Positions 16,865-25,535 of a stretch of DNA of 64,000 nt are shown here, piece after piece. A program made the translations under genes and the position numbers. The notes under the pieces were generated by a model. That model made no database searches. It saw only the letters and a list, made by a program, of their open reading frames with translations, and was not told the DNA's origin. The stretch's first letter is position 1. Each line of letters starts with the position of its first letter. This DNA comes from an uncultured Barnesiella sp. (GTDB lineage: Bacteria > Bacteroidota > Bacteroidia > Bacteroidales > Barnesiellaceae): the NCBI GenBank assembly GCA_944320015.1, contig CALUFO010000004.1:1-64000 (forward strand). Reading direction: 5' to 3'.

Positions 16865-19549
16865 TTAGTAGTTTATTATTTTGTAAGATTCATGGCCTAT
16901 TTGGATAATATAGATGCCTGTCGTGGCCGATATAGAATAGTCTCCGGTTACATTCCCTGTCGAGTGGAGTAGTTTTCCATCGGTAGAGAATAACGATATA
17001 GGCTGATTTTCGATTCCGCTGAGGTAGATATGGCTGTTTTTGCAAAAAATCGAGATAGAGTTTGTGGTAAGACTGTTGATGTCGGAAATTTCGGAATCGG
17101 AGAGAATAAAATTGTCGAAAAATGAGGTGTCGAGTACGTTCAGCCGATCGGCGTAATTCAAACATGGATAAATGTCGATTCCGGTAATTACTTGCCCAAT
17201 ATAGTCTGATAGGTCGACTCCCGAGCAGAACCAAGTCCTTTTTTCATCGCAAGAGAAATGTCCTGTCGCTTTTTCCCCCGAGAGGAATTTTATTGTAAGT
17301 TTAATTTGGGCCTCTCCCGAGGGGCGATAATAAGAGAAAAACAAATTGTGTTTATCTTGTGGAACTCGCACAAAAGGATATAAACTCAATTGTGCCGATA
17401 ACTCTTGATTGTTATTATTGGCTAATATATTTATCTGACATGATTTGTCGCTTGGGTTTGTTTCTTGTGATTTTGGATTGCTAACGATAGAGGTTGTCAC
17501 CGAAGAGCTTGCCGGAATAATTTGAACGAAAGAGTTGAGGTATTCAAAATCGATGTTTAAGTTTTGTCGGTATTCTTGATTTTTGTTTATGGGGATCTCT
17601 TTTAAATCAATGGGATTATTTCTGTCGGCCGACAACGAGATGTTGTCAAAGATGAGCGATTCGGAATCGGATAGAGATACGGTCTCGTCTCGATAAGGAT
17701 AAATAGCTATATAATCTAAAATTTTTCCTATGTAAGGGGTTAAATTCAGTTGAACCTCTTTCCATTCTCGGTGGGGAATTTCATATTCATACCCCCATAA
17801 TTTTTCTTCTCCTTGAAAGTGTAGTGCGACTGCTATGTTTGCCGTTCGATTTCGATATAGTTGTATGTTTAGAAAAGGAGTGTCCCCGCTAATCAAGATT
17901 TTGTTTATGGGGACAATGGAACTGAAACAGTCATAAGCGTTGTATTCGTCGGAGATAAGGATTTCGGAGTATCCGGCGTTGTTACTGGTATTGGGTTCTC
18001 GCTTTCGGGGATTGGAGCCTGTGTATGACCTAATCCCTTTATCATAATTGGCAAGTAGCATATACCCGTTTTGTGTTTCAAAGTCAATGCTCAGAGACGA
18101 TTGAGTCTCGCTTTCTCCGATATTCAATGGCTCCAATGTGGTGATAAATACTCCTTCTTCGAGCGGGACTTCTATGGTGGTTCCGTTTGAGAGGTTTTGC
18201 GCAGCTATTTCATAAGGGAGCGAGAGTGAAGCCCCATCGCCACAGTTGTTACGATTGAAGCGGTAGATGTAGACCGGCTTGTCGTTTTCGATTCGGAAGG
18301 TAACCGATTGGGTCTGGCTGTTGGCGTCCATACGACGGTTGACTACTACAAACGAATAGTCGTCAGTCCCAATACGGGCTCCGAGAATACGAATGTCTTT
18401 GCGCCCTTCGAGTTCCGACATTTTAAGGATTTTTGCTCCACGAGGGAAATAGCGGCACATTAGTTGCCAAGTATAATACCAAGGTCTCAGGGTCATGCCT
18501 CCGTATGTGCCGGCATTGTTCCACATGCCAGCATTTTTATTTTGTTCCAATCCGTCAAGGGCCCAAGCCAATCCCGAAGCCATGCCCGAGCGAGCTAATT
18601 GTATGCCATAGTCCCAAAAACCTAATGCATATTCATAGGTGTCGATGCGGCAATGTGCCGGGGCATCGGCAACAGGCCAGTCGATGAAGGGAACGCCTAT
18701 CGGTGCCATCTCCGATACATGCACAGGTTTGTTGGAGTTGTCGTACTGTTGGATATTGGCTAAATTGTTGGAGAAAGATGTCTCGATAGTGCGGTTGTAT
18801 AGTTGGTTGTAGGTGTCGTCGGGTGTATCGTTCAAATAATTATGGAAGTCATAGGCCGAGAGTTCCGTCGCATTGTATTGTGCCGGTTTCCATATCCAAT
18901 CGCCCCATGAGTCGGCTCCTGAAAGGATATTGGTCGGAAGCCTCCGTTTTTCTAATTCGGCATGGAGTTTTTTTATCATGGTACTCCAATCCTCGTAAGG
19001 GATACCTACACCCAAGGGCTCGTTTGTGGGGGCATAGCAGGTGATTATTTGTCCGTATCCTTTTGTGTTGAACAGGTATTCGAGTAGGTCGGCTTGTAAT
19101 CGTGCGCACTCGTCGGTGGCGTAGAACGCTTTTTGATCTTCTCCGTTGTAGGCTACACCCCAAAATCCACACATGACTTTGATGTCGTGTTCTTTGTAGA
19201 GGTCCATGATTTTGAAATAGGCTTGCATATATTTGCTGTCCCAGTTGTATGTGCCTATTGGCAAATTATCGCCGTTGTCGTCTTTGTTGAACCAGTCTCG
19301 AATGAGCGGTAGGCGCACCAGCGAAGGTCTGATGGCTAAAATTCGTTCTGAGGTAGTTGCCCATAAATCATCGTCCCATGGCTTAAATGTATTCCCGTCG
19401 CTTTCGCGGGCAAATCCCCATTGGTTGTATCCGAAACCTTCCCATGGAGTTTGCAATTCTTCTTCGATAATCGATTCAAAAGCTTTCAACTCGGCTGGGA
19501 CAATCCATGTAGCGAAAGCAAGTGTAATTAGGACGAATATTCGTTTCAT
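16865..19549 (-). CDS. secreted clan GH-A-type glycoside hydrolase with T9SS domain
   Basis: An 894-residue putative endo- or exo-glycosidase. A signal peptide (about 1-23) precedes a TIM barrel of about 25-390 with acid/base candidate Glu177 (APTNEPLG) and nucleophile candidate Glu280 (VHVSEMAP), and DFHNYL between, as in GH5-like enzymes. After the barrel come RPWYYTWQLMCRYFPRGAKIL and a beta domain shared with the GH at 12563-14557, then two related beta-sandwich modules (about 490-640 and 660-810, each with an IAIYPYRDE or IDIYPCLN strand and LIFDN/FFDNF end) that look like carbohydrate-binding domains. The last 70 residues are a T9SS sorting domain (PISLFSTDGKLLHS ... GIYIIQIG). It lies inside the corrinoid operon, which ties glycan cleavage to demethylation. 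Confidence 0.78.
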   Translation of the reverse strand: MKRIFVLITLAFATWIVPAELKAFESIIEEELQTPWEGFGYNQWGFARESDGNTFKPWDDDLWATTSERILAIRPSLVRLPLIRDWFNKDDNGDNLPIGTYNWDSKYMQAYFKIMDLYKEHDIKVMCGFWGVAYNGEDQKAFYATDECARLQADLLEYLFNTKGYGQIITCYAPTNEPLGVGIPYEDWSTMIKKLHAELEKRRLPTNILSGADSWGDWIWKPAQYNATELSAYDFHNYLNDTPDDTYNQLYNRTIETSFSNNLANIQQYDNSNKPVHVSEMAPIGVPFIDWPVADAPAHCRIDTYEYALGFWDYGIQLARSGMASGLAWALDGLEQNKNAGMWNNAGTYGGMTLRPWYYTWQLMCRYFPRGAKILKMSELEGRKDIRILGARIGTDDYSFVVVNRRMDANSQTQSVTFRIENDKPVYIYRFNRNNCGDGASLSLPYEIAAQNLSNGTTIEVPLEEGVFITTLEPLNIGESETQSSLSIDFETQNGYMLLANYDKGIRSYTGSNPRKREPNTSNNAGYSEILISDEYNAYDCFSSIVPINKILISGDTPFLNIQLYRNRTANIAVALHFQGEEKLWGYEYEIPHREWKEVQLNLTPYIGKILDYIAIYPYRDETVSLSDSESLIFDNISLSADRNNPIDLKEIPINKNQEYRQNLNIDFEYLNSFVQIIPASSSVTTSIVSNPKSQETNPSDKSCQINILANNNNQELSAQLSLYPFVRVPQDKHNLFFSYYRPSGEAQIKLTIKFLSGEKATGHFSCDEKRTWFCSGVDLSDYIGQVITGIDIYPCLNYADRLNVLDTSFFDNFILSDSEISDINSLTTNSISIFCKNSHIYLSGIENQPISLFSTDGKLLHSTGNVTGDYSISATTGIYIIQIGHESYKIINY

Positions 19550-19636
19550 GTGATATGATTGTGTTATGAGTTAGAGAATATGTTTGTTTCGATGTTGTAT
19601 TTTATAGTGATGCTATGGAGCTCAAAAAGTTTTGGA

Positions 19637-20689
19637 TTATTCTTGTTTTTCGTTTGCTCGAATTTGCTTGACAGCATCGATCATACCTTTGAAGCCGTCG
19701 ACCGATACATAAGAGGCTATGGAGTTCCCCGATCCCAGACCGTACCCTTGACATATCTGTCGGTAGTAGGCCCCTCTTTCCAGAACCTCGTCGTATATTG
19801 TTTGGTAGGAGCCTAAGGCCAGTAGGTTTACATCGAACCCGCCAAAAAGCCCTATTTTGTCGTTATATCGTTTTATCCATTCATCGAAAGGAGCAATTTG
19901 GTCTTCGTTGCTATGTTTTGCGTCGATGCCCAAAGCGATGATGTCGGGCATAATTTCAAATATATTGCCGCAACTGTGCAAGAGGAATTTTTTTGAATTC
20001 CCGTGAACCAAATCGATTATTCGTTTAGTCTGAGGGAGTATGTGATTGATAATTGTTGTGGGTTCGAGCATGGTCGAGGTGCGGTGCCCCAAGTCGTCGC
20101 CCATACGGAAGAATATGAAAATGTCGCTGTATTCATGAATCATTCGACTCCATAATTCGACATATAGGTCACCAATACGGATAAAAAGATCTCTGAATAA
20201 TTCGGGATCGATATATTGTAAAATACATAGATTTTCATATCCAACTAAGTCTTGTGCCGACTCGAAAATGCCATATCCGCAACCGCCGTATGCTTTCATG
20301 CCGGGAGGTAAAACTTTGCGTATCGCATCGAGTTTGGGTTTGTTGACTTCCCAAAACCTGATAGGGATTTCGTCGAAAGGATAACACTCAAAATCGGAGC
20401 GGGTTTGAATAGGTCCCGGTTTTCCACCCATGATAGCTCCATGATCGGGAAAAACATCGCAAACAGGGGCTTCGAAATCGAACGCGTCGTAGGTGTTTTC
20501 TTTCCAGAAAGCAGTGATTTTTTTGAAAAAATATTCGGGCTCGGTCTCTTGATAGCCTGTTAACTCTTCTCCCGTATATTTTTCGATGAACTCAGTGTCG
20601 ATATGGTGCTCATAAAGTGGAAGGTATGCGGGACGTCGATTATACAGTACATTAAGAATGTTATTTGCGTTTGGTTGAAACATATTCAT
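19637..20689 (-). CDS. URO-D-fold methyltransferase-like protein (HSCG type)
   Basis: A 350-residue protein of the uroporphyrinogen decarboxylase fold. It has the zinc-site motif LLHSCGNIFEIMPDI (His238, Cys240) and the family pattern AYGGCGYGIFESAQDLVG and FRMGDDLGHRTSTMLEP. Members near corrinoid proteins act as substrate:corrinoid methyltransferases (MtaA/CmuA group and several O-demethylases); HemE is unlikely from motif and context. With its neighbour at 20700-21701 it may provide the substrate-specific first methyl transfer onto the corrinoid protein. Substrate is unknown; a methoxyl group released from a glycan is my inference. It is followed by an 87-bp gap before the GH gene. Confidence 0.75.
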   Translation of the reverse strand: MNMFQPNANNILNVLYNRRPAYLPLYEHHIDTEFIEKYTGEELTGYQETEPEYFFKKITAFWKENTYDAFDFEAPVCDVFPDHGAIMGGKPGPIQTRSDFECYPFDEIPIRFWEVNKPKLDAIRKVLPPGMKAYGGCGYGIFESAQDLVGYENLCILQYIDPELFRDLFIRIGDLYVELWSRMIHEYSDIFIFFRMGDDLGHRTSTMLEPTTIINHILPQTKRIIDLVHGNSKKFLLHSCGNIFEIMPDIIALGIDAKHSNEDQIAPFDEWIKRYNDKIGLFGGFDVNLLALGSYQTIYDEVLERGAYYRQICQGYGLGSGNSIASYVSVDGFKGMIDAVKQIRANEKQE

Positions 20690-20699
20690 TTTTGTAAGA

Positions 20700-21701
20700 T
20701 TAATCGTTCCAATGAGTTAATCCAGCTTTGATATTTTCCAGCGGCATGTCGGGGCCAGCTTCGAATTGCCCGATGAGGCCTCCATTTACCCAAAGTTTCT
20801 CTTTCATGGAGTGTACGGCTTCGATAACATCTTCAACACTACCTTCGGGAAGTATATGTTGGCGGCATATCTCACCCCAGTTAGTGATGCGTCCGTTGCA
20901 TTTATCGGCTACCTTATCGAGTCCCATACACCATACTTGGCTGTTGATGGCATCTACGCCTATTTCGATTAAATCGTCGTAGAGGTCGAGTATATAACCG
21001 TCACTGTGCATAAAGACGTATTTCCCGGTGGCATGAACCTTGTCAAAGAACCTTTTGTATATGGGTTTGTATTGTTCCCTCCATGTCCCCGGTGAAATCA
21101 GTAATGACCGTTGAGATCCCCAATCGTCACCGAATATGATTCCGTCAACATCGAGTTTGAGCCATTCGTCTATATATGTGGTGTAAAAATCTTCTACGAT
21201 TTCCATTAACTTGAAGTATTCTGGCGATTCGATCAGTGTGTCCATGAAAAGATTTTCGGTACCACGAAGATATTGCATTCGTTCAAACAAACTAATCCAG
21301 CCTCCCAAAATAAATTTATTTTTGTGTCTCTCGATAAATCTACGGGTCTCTTCAAATCTGTTTATTCCCGAAAGAAACAATTTTTTTGGATTCGTATAAT
21401 CCCAAATTTTATTGAAATCGGCTAAGGGATATTCTTTTACTTCTCCAATGATTCCGGCCTGCCGGTTTACCCATGTAGAACCCCAACAGTCGGTATAGCT
21501 GCCTATTTGATAATGGCGAGGGTCTTCGGTAGGGTCGTCGAAGGGCGCCGATAGAATATCAATGTCGCAACTATCGATGATTTCATCGAGTTCCTTCCCA
21601 TATTTTAGTCGAGTGGCAGGTAATTGCCATAGGTTTATCGGAACCCATTGCGGGTTATCGTGACGAAGAGTCCTTATGACATTTTCTTTGGCAGTGATCA
21701 T
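20700..21701 (-). CDS. URO-D-fold methyltransferase-like protein (HSDG variant)
   Basis: A 333-residue URO-D-fold protein. The usual zinc motif H-x-C is H-x-D here (MHSDGYILDLYDDLIEIG, His232 and Asp234), so metal binding or chemistry may differ from its neighbours. Family features are MITAKENVIRTLRHDNPQWVP at the start, GIIFGDDWGSQRSLLISPGTW and GVDAINSQVW. An upstream ATG at 21743 would overlap the esterase gene by 32 bp; I chose 21701 because the conserved family N-terminus begins there, 10 bp after the esterase stop. It is probably a substrate-binding methyltransferase partner of the corrinoid protein, but decarboxylase or lyase roles are not ruled out. Confidence 0.72.
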   Translation of the reverse strand: MITAKENVIRTLRHDNPQWVPINLWQLPATRLKYGKELDEIIDSCDIDILSAPFDDPTEDPRHYQIGSYTDCWGSTWVNRQAGIIGEVKEYPLADFNKIWDYTNPKKLFLSGINRFEETRRFIERHKNKFILGGWISLFERMQYLRGTENLFMDTLIESPEYFKLMEIVEDFYTTYIDEWLKLDVDGIIFGDDWGSQRSLLISPGTWREQYKPIYKRFFDKVHATGKYVFMHSDGYILDLYDDLIEIGVDAINSQVWCMGLDKVADKCNGRITNWGEICRQHILPEGSVEDVIEAVHSMKEKLWVNGGLIGQFEAGPDMPLENIKAGLTHWND

Positions 21702-21711
21702 GGCGGGAGTA

Positions 21712-23871
21712 TTATATATTACATTTGAAAACTCTATTTCCAATTTGTATCAGATAATTCCCGTTGTTGAAATCGATGTTTTCACAATCGCTCGATAGGG
21801 TTTGCTGGTAGAGCAGTCTTCCCGATAGATCGAAGATATGAAGCGGCTGTCCGACGGCATTTCGTATGACGATTTGGTTGGATATGATTTTACAATCGAT
21901 TTTGGAGATTGCAGTGTTTTCAATAGCCGAAGCTCTATCTTTCAATAGAAAGAATTCGCTTTCGGTCAATTCGGTGGCACTGGCTGTCGTGATATTTTCT
22001 TTTTGAGATAAATATTTCCCGTTGGCGAGGGAACGTAACGCTATCTTTTCACCTTTGTCTACACAAATGAATTTTGAAGAGATGTCGAGGTTCGGCGATA
22101 GGGTTAGTTCACCGGTAGCACCGTTGACCGACAGGTATGAACCATTCCATTGGAAAGCATTGTATCCGTCGCCGGTGTATGACACTTCAAATCTCGATCC
22201 GTTTGAGTTCATGATAATATCGTTGTCGTTGACAGCTATGCACAAGTGGTTGGCGATATTTTCTAAATAGTATTGCCCATTCCAATAAGACCGTTCGCCC
22301 GATACGGCGATGCACACAACTTCGAACTTTTTATCTTCCAAAAGTTTTATGTGTAGCAGATGTTCCCCGGCTCCTAAATCGGTTAATACGATTTGGTCGA
22401 TGTGTTCTCCGTTAGAGCCGTCGGCGATTACGGGGGGATTGTCGTCTACCCAGATCTGGGCGGTCCCGAAATTTTCGTTTGCCGGTCGTTTCCAGAAAGT
22501 GACAGCCGCTACATTTCCATTGATTTTGAATTGGAGTTCGCTATTGGCGGTTTCACTTCTCCAGCCTTTCCCGGTTCCGAAATCCCAAATAGAGCCTCCG
22601 GGTGTCCATGTCCCTATTTCTGTCGGAGTAATATCGGTTTCGCATAGATAAAATGCGTCTTCTAAAATGTTGCTATACATGGGCACAGGGAGAGTGTTCA
22701 TTGGGTTGTCGGTAGGAGCCGTTTCGGTATAGAGAAGTTCGGCGGCGATTAGGTCGGCTATTTTTTGGTGAGCGGCTGTATTGGGGTGAATACCGTCACC
22801 TCCGGCCAAAGAGGAAGTCTGGTAATAATCCAGCCATGTTTTTTCGCCGGCGATGATTTCGTCTTTGATTGCATCGTTGTAGCTGATAATAGGTATTTGA
22901 CAATGCTGTGCAATGGGGTATTGCCGCTCGATTTTGGAGATTCCGGCTTGCGTGCAGAGCATCAATGAGAGAACGGCGGGCTCTCCCGGGTTTTTCCAAC
23001 ATTTTCGTATCAGACTTTCATAGAAGTCGAGATAGATGTCGTCGAGTTGGTCGTTGCAGGCATATTCGATAATGATTAAATCGGGATTGAACCGCAACAG
23101 TTTTTCTTCGGCTCGTATGCAGCCGAAGAAGGAGTTGGTAGAACCGATGCCGATATTGATAAGATTGACATTGATGCCGAATTGAGATTCGAACCACGCT
23201 TTCAATCGTGCGCCATAGCAGTTTGTATCCATAGGTTCGGCATTGGCTCCGGCTGTCATTGACCCTCCTATTGTGCCAATGGTAATGTCTTGGCCACTCT
23301 TCGCTTTTTCTATCAGTTTTTTTGCCCGATAGTACTCCGTGTTTTGGTTGTAATCGATAGCATGATAGTCATCTCCGTAATATACGATGTTGCGTAATAG
23401 TTCTACGTCGGATTGCGCATCTAAATAAACAACGGCTTGTGTGGCATCATCGGGGATTAAATCGTCTTTTAAAATGCAACGGTACAATCCATTGCCTCTG
23501 TCGATAATCTCGGGATAGCCGGTGTCCCAACCTTCGACATACTTAGTTTCGTATCCGGCTGAATTTTTTACAGCCAAGGTGGGGCGGAGCCCGGAAGGGG
23601 AGTAGTAATCGACAATCATTTCATGGACGATCTCGTTCTCGCCCAATTCATAAACTAAATAAGAGTATGCGGAAGGATCGTCGATAGTCAGGCGGTAAAT
23701 ATCTCCCGCCCGCAAAGCCCAGTCTTCTGTCGCTCCTGTGATAATTTTGAGATTTCCAATCCATTTAATTTTATAGATGTCTTCAAATTCATCATATATG
23801 CGGCCGGCAAACAGCGGCTGAGCCATACATAGTAAAAATAATGCCGAAATTTTAAGCGTACTTGTTTTCAT
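21712..23871 (-). CDS. secreted SGNH/GDSL esterase with T9SS sorting domain
   Basis: A 719-residue secreted esterase. Signal peptide 1-22, then an N-terminal beta domain (about 24-165), an SGNH hydrolase domain (about 195-385) and C-terminal beta regions. SGNH residues: Ser204 in TIGGSMTAGANA, Gly243 in NIGIGSTNS, Asn273 in EYACND, and Asp359/His362 in GDGIHPN. The final 70 residues are a T9SS sorting domain (PLHIFDLSGRLLYQQ ... NGNYLIQIGNRVFKC). In glycan loci such enzymes remove acetyl or feruloyl-type esters. It is the first gene of the apparent operon that runs down to 14544, so deacylation, hydrolysis and methyl removal seem co-expressed. Confidence 0.85.
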   Translation of the reverse strand: MKTSTLKISALFLLCMAQPLFAGRIYDEFEDIYKIKWIGNLKIITGATEDWALRAGDIYRLTIDDPSAYSYLVYELGENEIVHEMIVDYYSPSGLRPTLAVKNSAGYETKYVEGWDTGYPEIIDRGNGLYRCILKDDLIPDDATQAVVYLDAQSDVELLRNIVYYGDDYHAIDYNQNTEYYRAKKLIEKAKSGQDITIGTIGGSMTAGANAEPMDTNCYGARLKAWFESQFGINVNLINIGIGSTNSFFGCIRAEEKLLRFNPDLIIIEYACNDQLDDIYLDFYESLIRKCWKNPGEPAVLSLMLCTQAGISKIERQYPIAQHCQIPIISYNDAIKDEIIAGEKTWLDYYQTSSLAGGDGIHPNTAAHQKIADLIAAELLYTETAPTDNPMNTLPVPMYSNILEDAFYLCETDITPTEIGTWTPGGSIWDFGTGKGWRSETANSELQFKINGNVAAVTFWKRPANENFGTAQIWVDDNPPVIADGSNGEHIDQIVLTDLGAGEHLLHIKLLEDKKFEVVCIAVSGERSYWNGQYYLENIANHLCIAVNDNDIIMNSNGSRFEVSYTGDGYNAFQWNGSYLSVNGATGELTLSPNLDISSKFICVDKGEKIALRSLANGKYLSQKENITTASATELTESEFFLLKDRASAIENTAISKIDCKIISNQIVIRNAVGQPLHIFDLSGRLLYQQTLSSDCENIDFNNGNYLIQIGNRVFKCNI

Positions 23872-24215
23872 GATATAGAATTAAGTTTTTGTTATATTGG
23901 TAATATATTTTCTGTACAAAGTTATTTTAGTTATTTTGAAAATAGTAATATAATCGAGTTAAAGGGTTGTACTTTTTTGAATAGTTTATTGCTTTATGAT
24001 GAATGATTACTTGCTTTTTCAAAATAGTATTGTATCCATTCTGAATAATATTGGGGTCGATTGTGACAAAATGGAGTATCTCTATGCCGAATTTTTCAGA
24101 AATTATTGAGGCAAATCTGCCAATGCGAGAAGGTGTCGGTTTTACAGAGGGATATTGGCGCTTGCGAATAATAATTGACATTAGAGGCCGTTCTTATTAT
24201 ATATGGTATATAATT
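23872..24215. promoter_or_regulatory. 344-bp divergent intergenic region
   Basis: AT-rich gap between the esterase operon and the histidine kinase gene. It holds the -7 box at 23917-23924 for the leftward operon. I see no cobalamin riboswitch hallmarks and no gene; an open frame reading into the kinase starts here but its early part is not kinase-like. Confidence 0.5.
23917..23924 (-). promoter_or_regulatory. -7 promoter element of the esterase/corrinoid operon (TAACTTTG)
   Basis: An exact TAnnTTTG match on the minus strand, 45 bases before the esterase ATG at 23871. No TTTG -33 box is found at 19-21 bases, so an activator may be needed. Confidence 0.5.
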
Positions 24216-25370
24216 ATGCAAAATATTTATGATGCCCGGCAAAAAGGGAAATTGATTTTTTTGTTGATTTCGCTCCTTCTGGTGGGCGGTTTTTTGTATG
24301 TGTCGAATGACCTTGTGGAGGACCTCTCGATTGAGGAACGCAAGAAGATGGAGATTTGGGCCGAGGCTACTCGCGAATTGGCCAGCGACAAGACCGAGAT
24401 GAGCATGGAGCTTATCTTGAAGGTAATTCAGAGCAACACTTCGATACCGGCTATTCTTGTCGATGAGAATGGCGAGATAAATCAGTACCTCAATTTGAGT
24501 TTGCCCGAAGCTGATGCAGAGGGGTATTTGAAGAAGAAATTGGAGCAGTTGAAGGGTAAATCCAATTTGATTGAAATCAATTTGGGGGATAATGAGAAGC
24601 AGTATCTTTATTACGACGATTCTATTTTGTTGAAGCGGTTGTCGTATTATCCTTATATCCAGTTGGGGGTGATGATACTTTTCGTATTGATTGTCTATTT
24701 TGCGCTGATCAGTACCAAGAAGGCTGAGCAGAACAAAGTGTGGGTGGGGCTGTCGAAGGAGACTGCTCATCAGTTGGGTACTCCTATCTCGTCGTTGATG
24801 GCGTGGATGGACTTGTTGGAGTCGTCGGGGGTGGACCCGTCGTTGTTGTCGGATATGAATAAGGACGTGAAGCGCCTTTCGGTGATAGCCGAGCGTTTTT
24901 CTAAGATAGGGTCGAAGCCCGAGATGGAGTTGGTTTATGTAAACGAGATTCTCGAAAATGCGACGGAGTATATGCGTCGCCGGGTCTCGAATAAGGTGCA
25001 AATTGCGACTCATCTGCCCGATGATGCCGAAGGGGCGATGGTGTGCCTCTCGCTTTTTGAGTGGGTTATCGAGAATTTGTGCAAGAACGCTGTCGACGCC
25101 ATGAATGGCGAGGGACGTATAGATGTGTATATGACCTCGGAGAAGCAGCAGATTTATATCGATATAAAGGATACGGGGAAGGGAATCGCCCGCAAGAATT
25201 TCAAAACGGTTTTCAATCCCGGTTATACGACCAAGAAACGGGGCTGGGGGCTTGGGCTGACTTTGGCCAAGCGTATTGTCGAGGAGTATCACGCCGGCCG
25301 CATTTATGTGAAAGATTCGGAGGTGGGGAAGGGTACGACATTCCGAATCGAATTGAAGCGGGTCGTGTGA
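24216..25370 (+). CDS. orphan sensor histidine kinase
   Basis: A 384-residue membrane sensor kinase. It has two membrane segments (about 13-32 and 162-185) flanking a periplasmic domain of about 130 residues rich in acidic and Lys residues. The cytoplasmic part has an H-box KETAHQLGTPISSL, an N-box ENLCKNAVDAM, a G1 box DTGKGI, and G2 GWGLGLTLAKRIVEEYHAG. The start at 24216 is chosen because upstream in-frame residues do not fit a signal anchor. No response regulator gene is adjacent, so its partner is elsewhere. It is divergent from the corrinoid operon, but a regulatory link is not shown. Confidence 0.88.
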   Translation: MQNIYDARQKGKLIFLLISLLLVGGFLYVSNDLVEDLSIEERKKMEIWAEATRELASDKTEMSMELILKVIQSNTSIPAILVDENGEINQYLNLSLPEADAEGYLKKKLEQLKGKSNLIEINLGDNEKQYLYYDDSILLKRLSYYPYIQLGVMILFVLIVYFALISTKKAEQNKVWVGLSKETAHQLGTPISSLMAWMDLLESSGVDPSLLSDMNKDVKRLSVIAERFSKIGSKPEMELVYVNEILENATEYMRRRVSNKVQIATHLPDDAEGAMVCLSLFEWVIENLCKNAVDAMNGEGRIDVYMTSEKQQIYIDIKDTGKGIARKNFKTVFNPGYTTKKRGWGLGLTLAKRIVEEYHAGRIYVKDSEVGKGTTFRIELKRVV

Positions 25371-25504
25371 AATGGGACTTTGCATGGGGTAAATATTTGT
25401 GGATTAGTCTGTTGCTTGGTGCGAATGCCTGCTTTCTTTCTTTTGAAAATTGTGAATATGAAATAAAAACTACCGAAAGGTTTATTTATAACAATTATTT
25501 TTTA

Positions 25505-25512
25505 TACCTTTG
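25505..25512 (+). promoter_or_regulatory. -7 promoter element of the DUF177-rpmF operon (TACCTTTG)
   Basis: An exact TAnnTTTG match, with a near -33 element TTTA at 25481-25484 (20-base spacer). It lies 23 bases before the TTG start of the DUF177 gene, which supports that start. Confidence 0.6.
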
Positions 25513-25535
25513 CGCAGTTTTAACGACAAATAGCA

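Noticed and set aside
19637..21701. HemE (heme biosynthesis uroporphyrinogen decarboxylases)
   Set aside because: The two proteins share the fold, but they have HSCG/HSDG motifs, lie in an operon with a corrinoid protein and GH genes, and a third MtaA-like paralogue is nearby.
23872..24215. Cobalamin riboswitch upstream of the corrinoid operon
   Set aside because: I looked for a B12-box-like conserved stretch and multi-helix structure in the leader; the leader to 23871 is only about 40 bases and AT-rich, too short for one.
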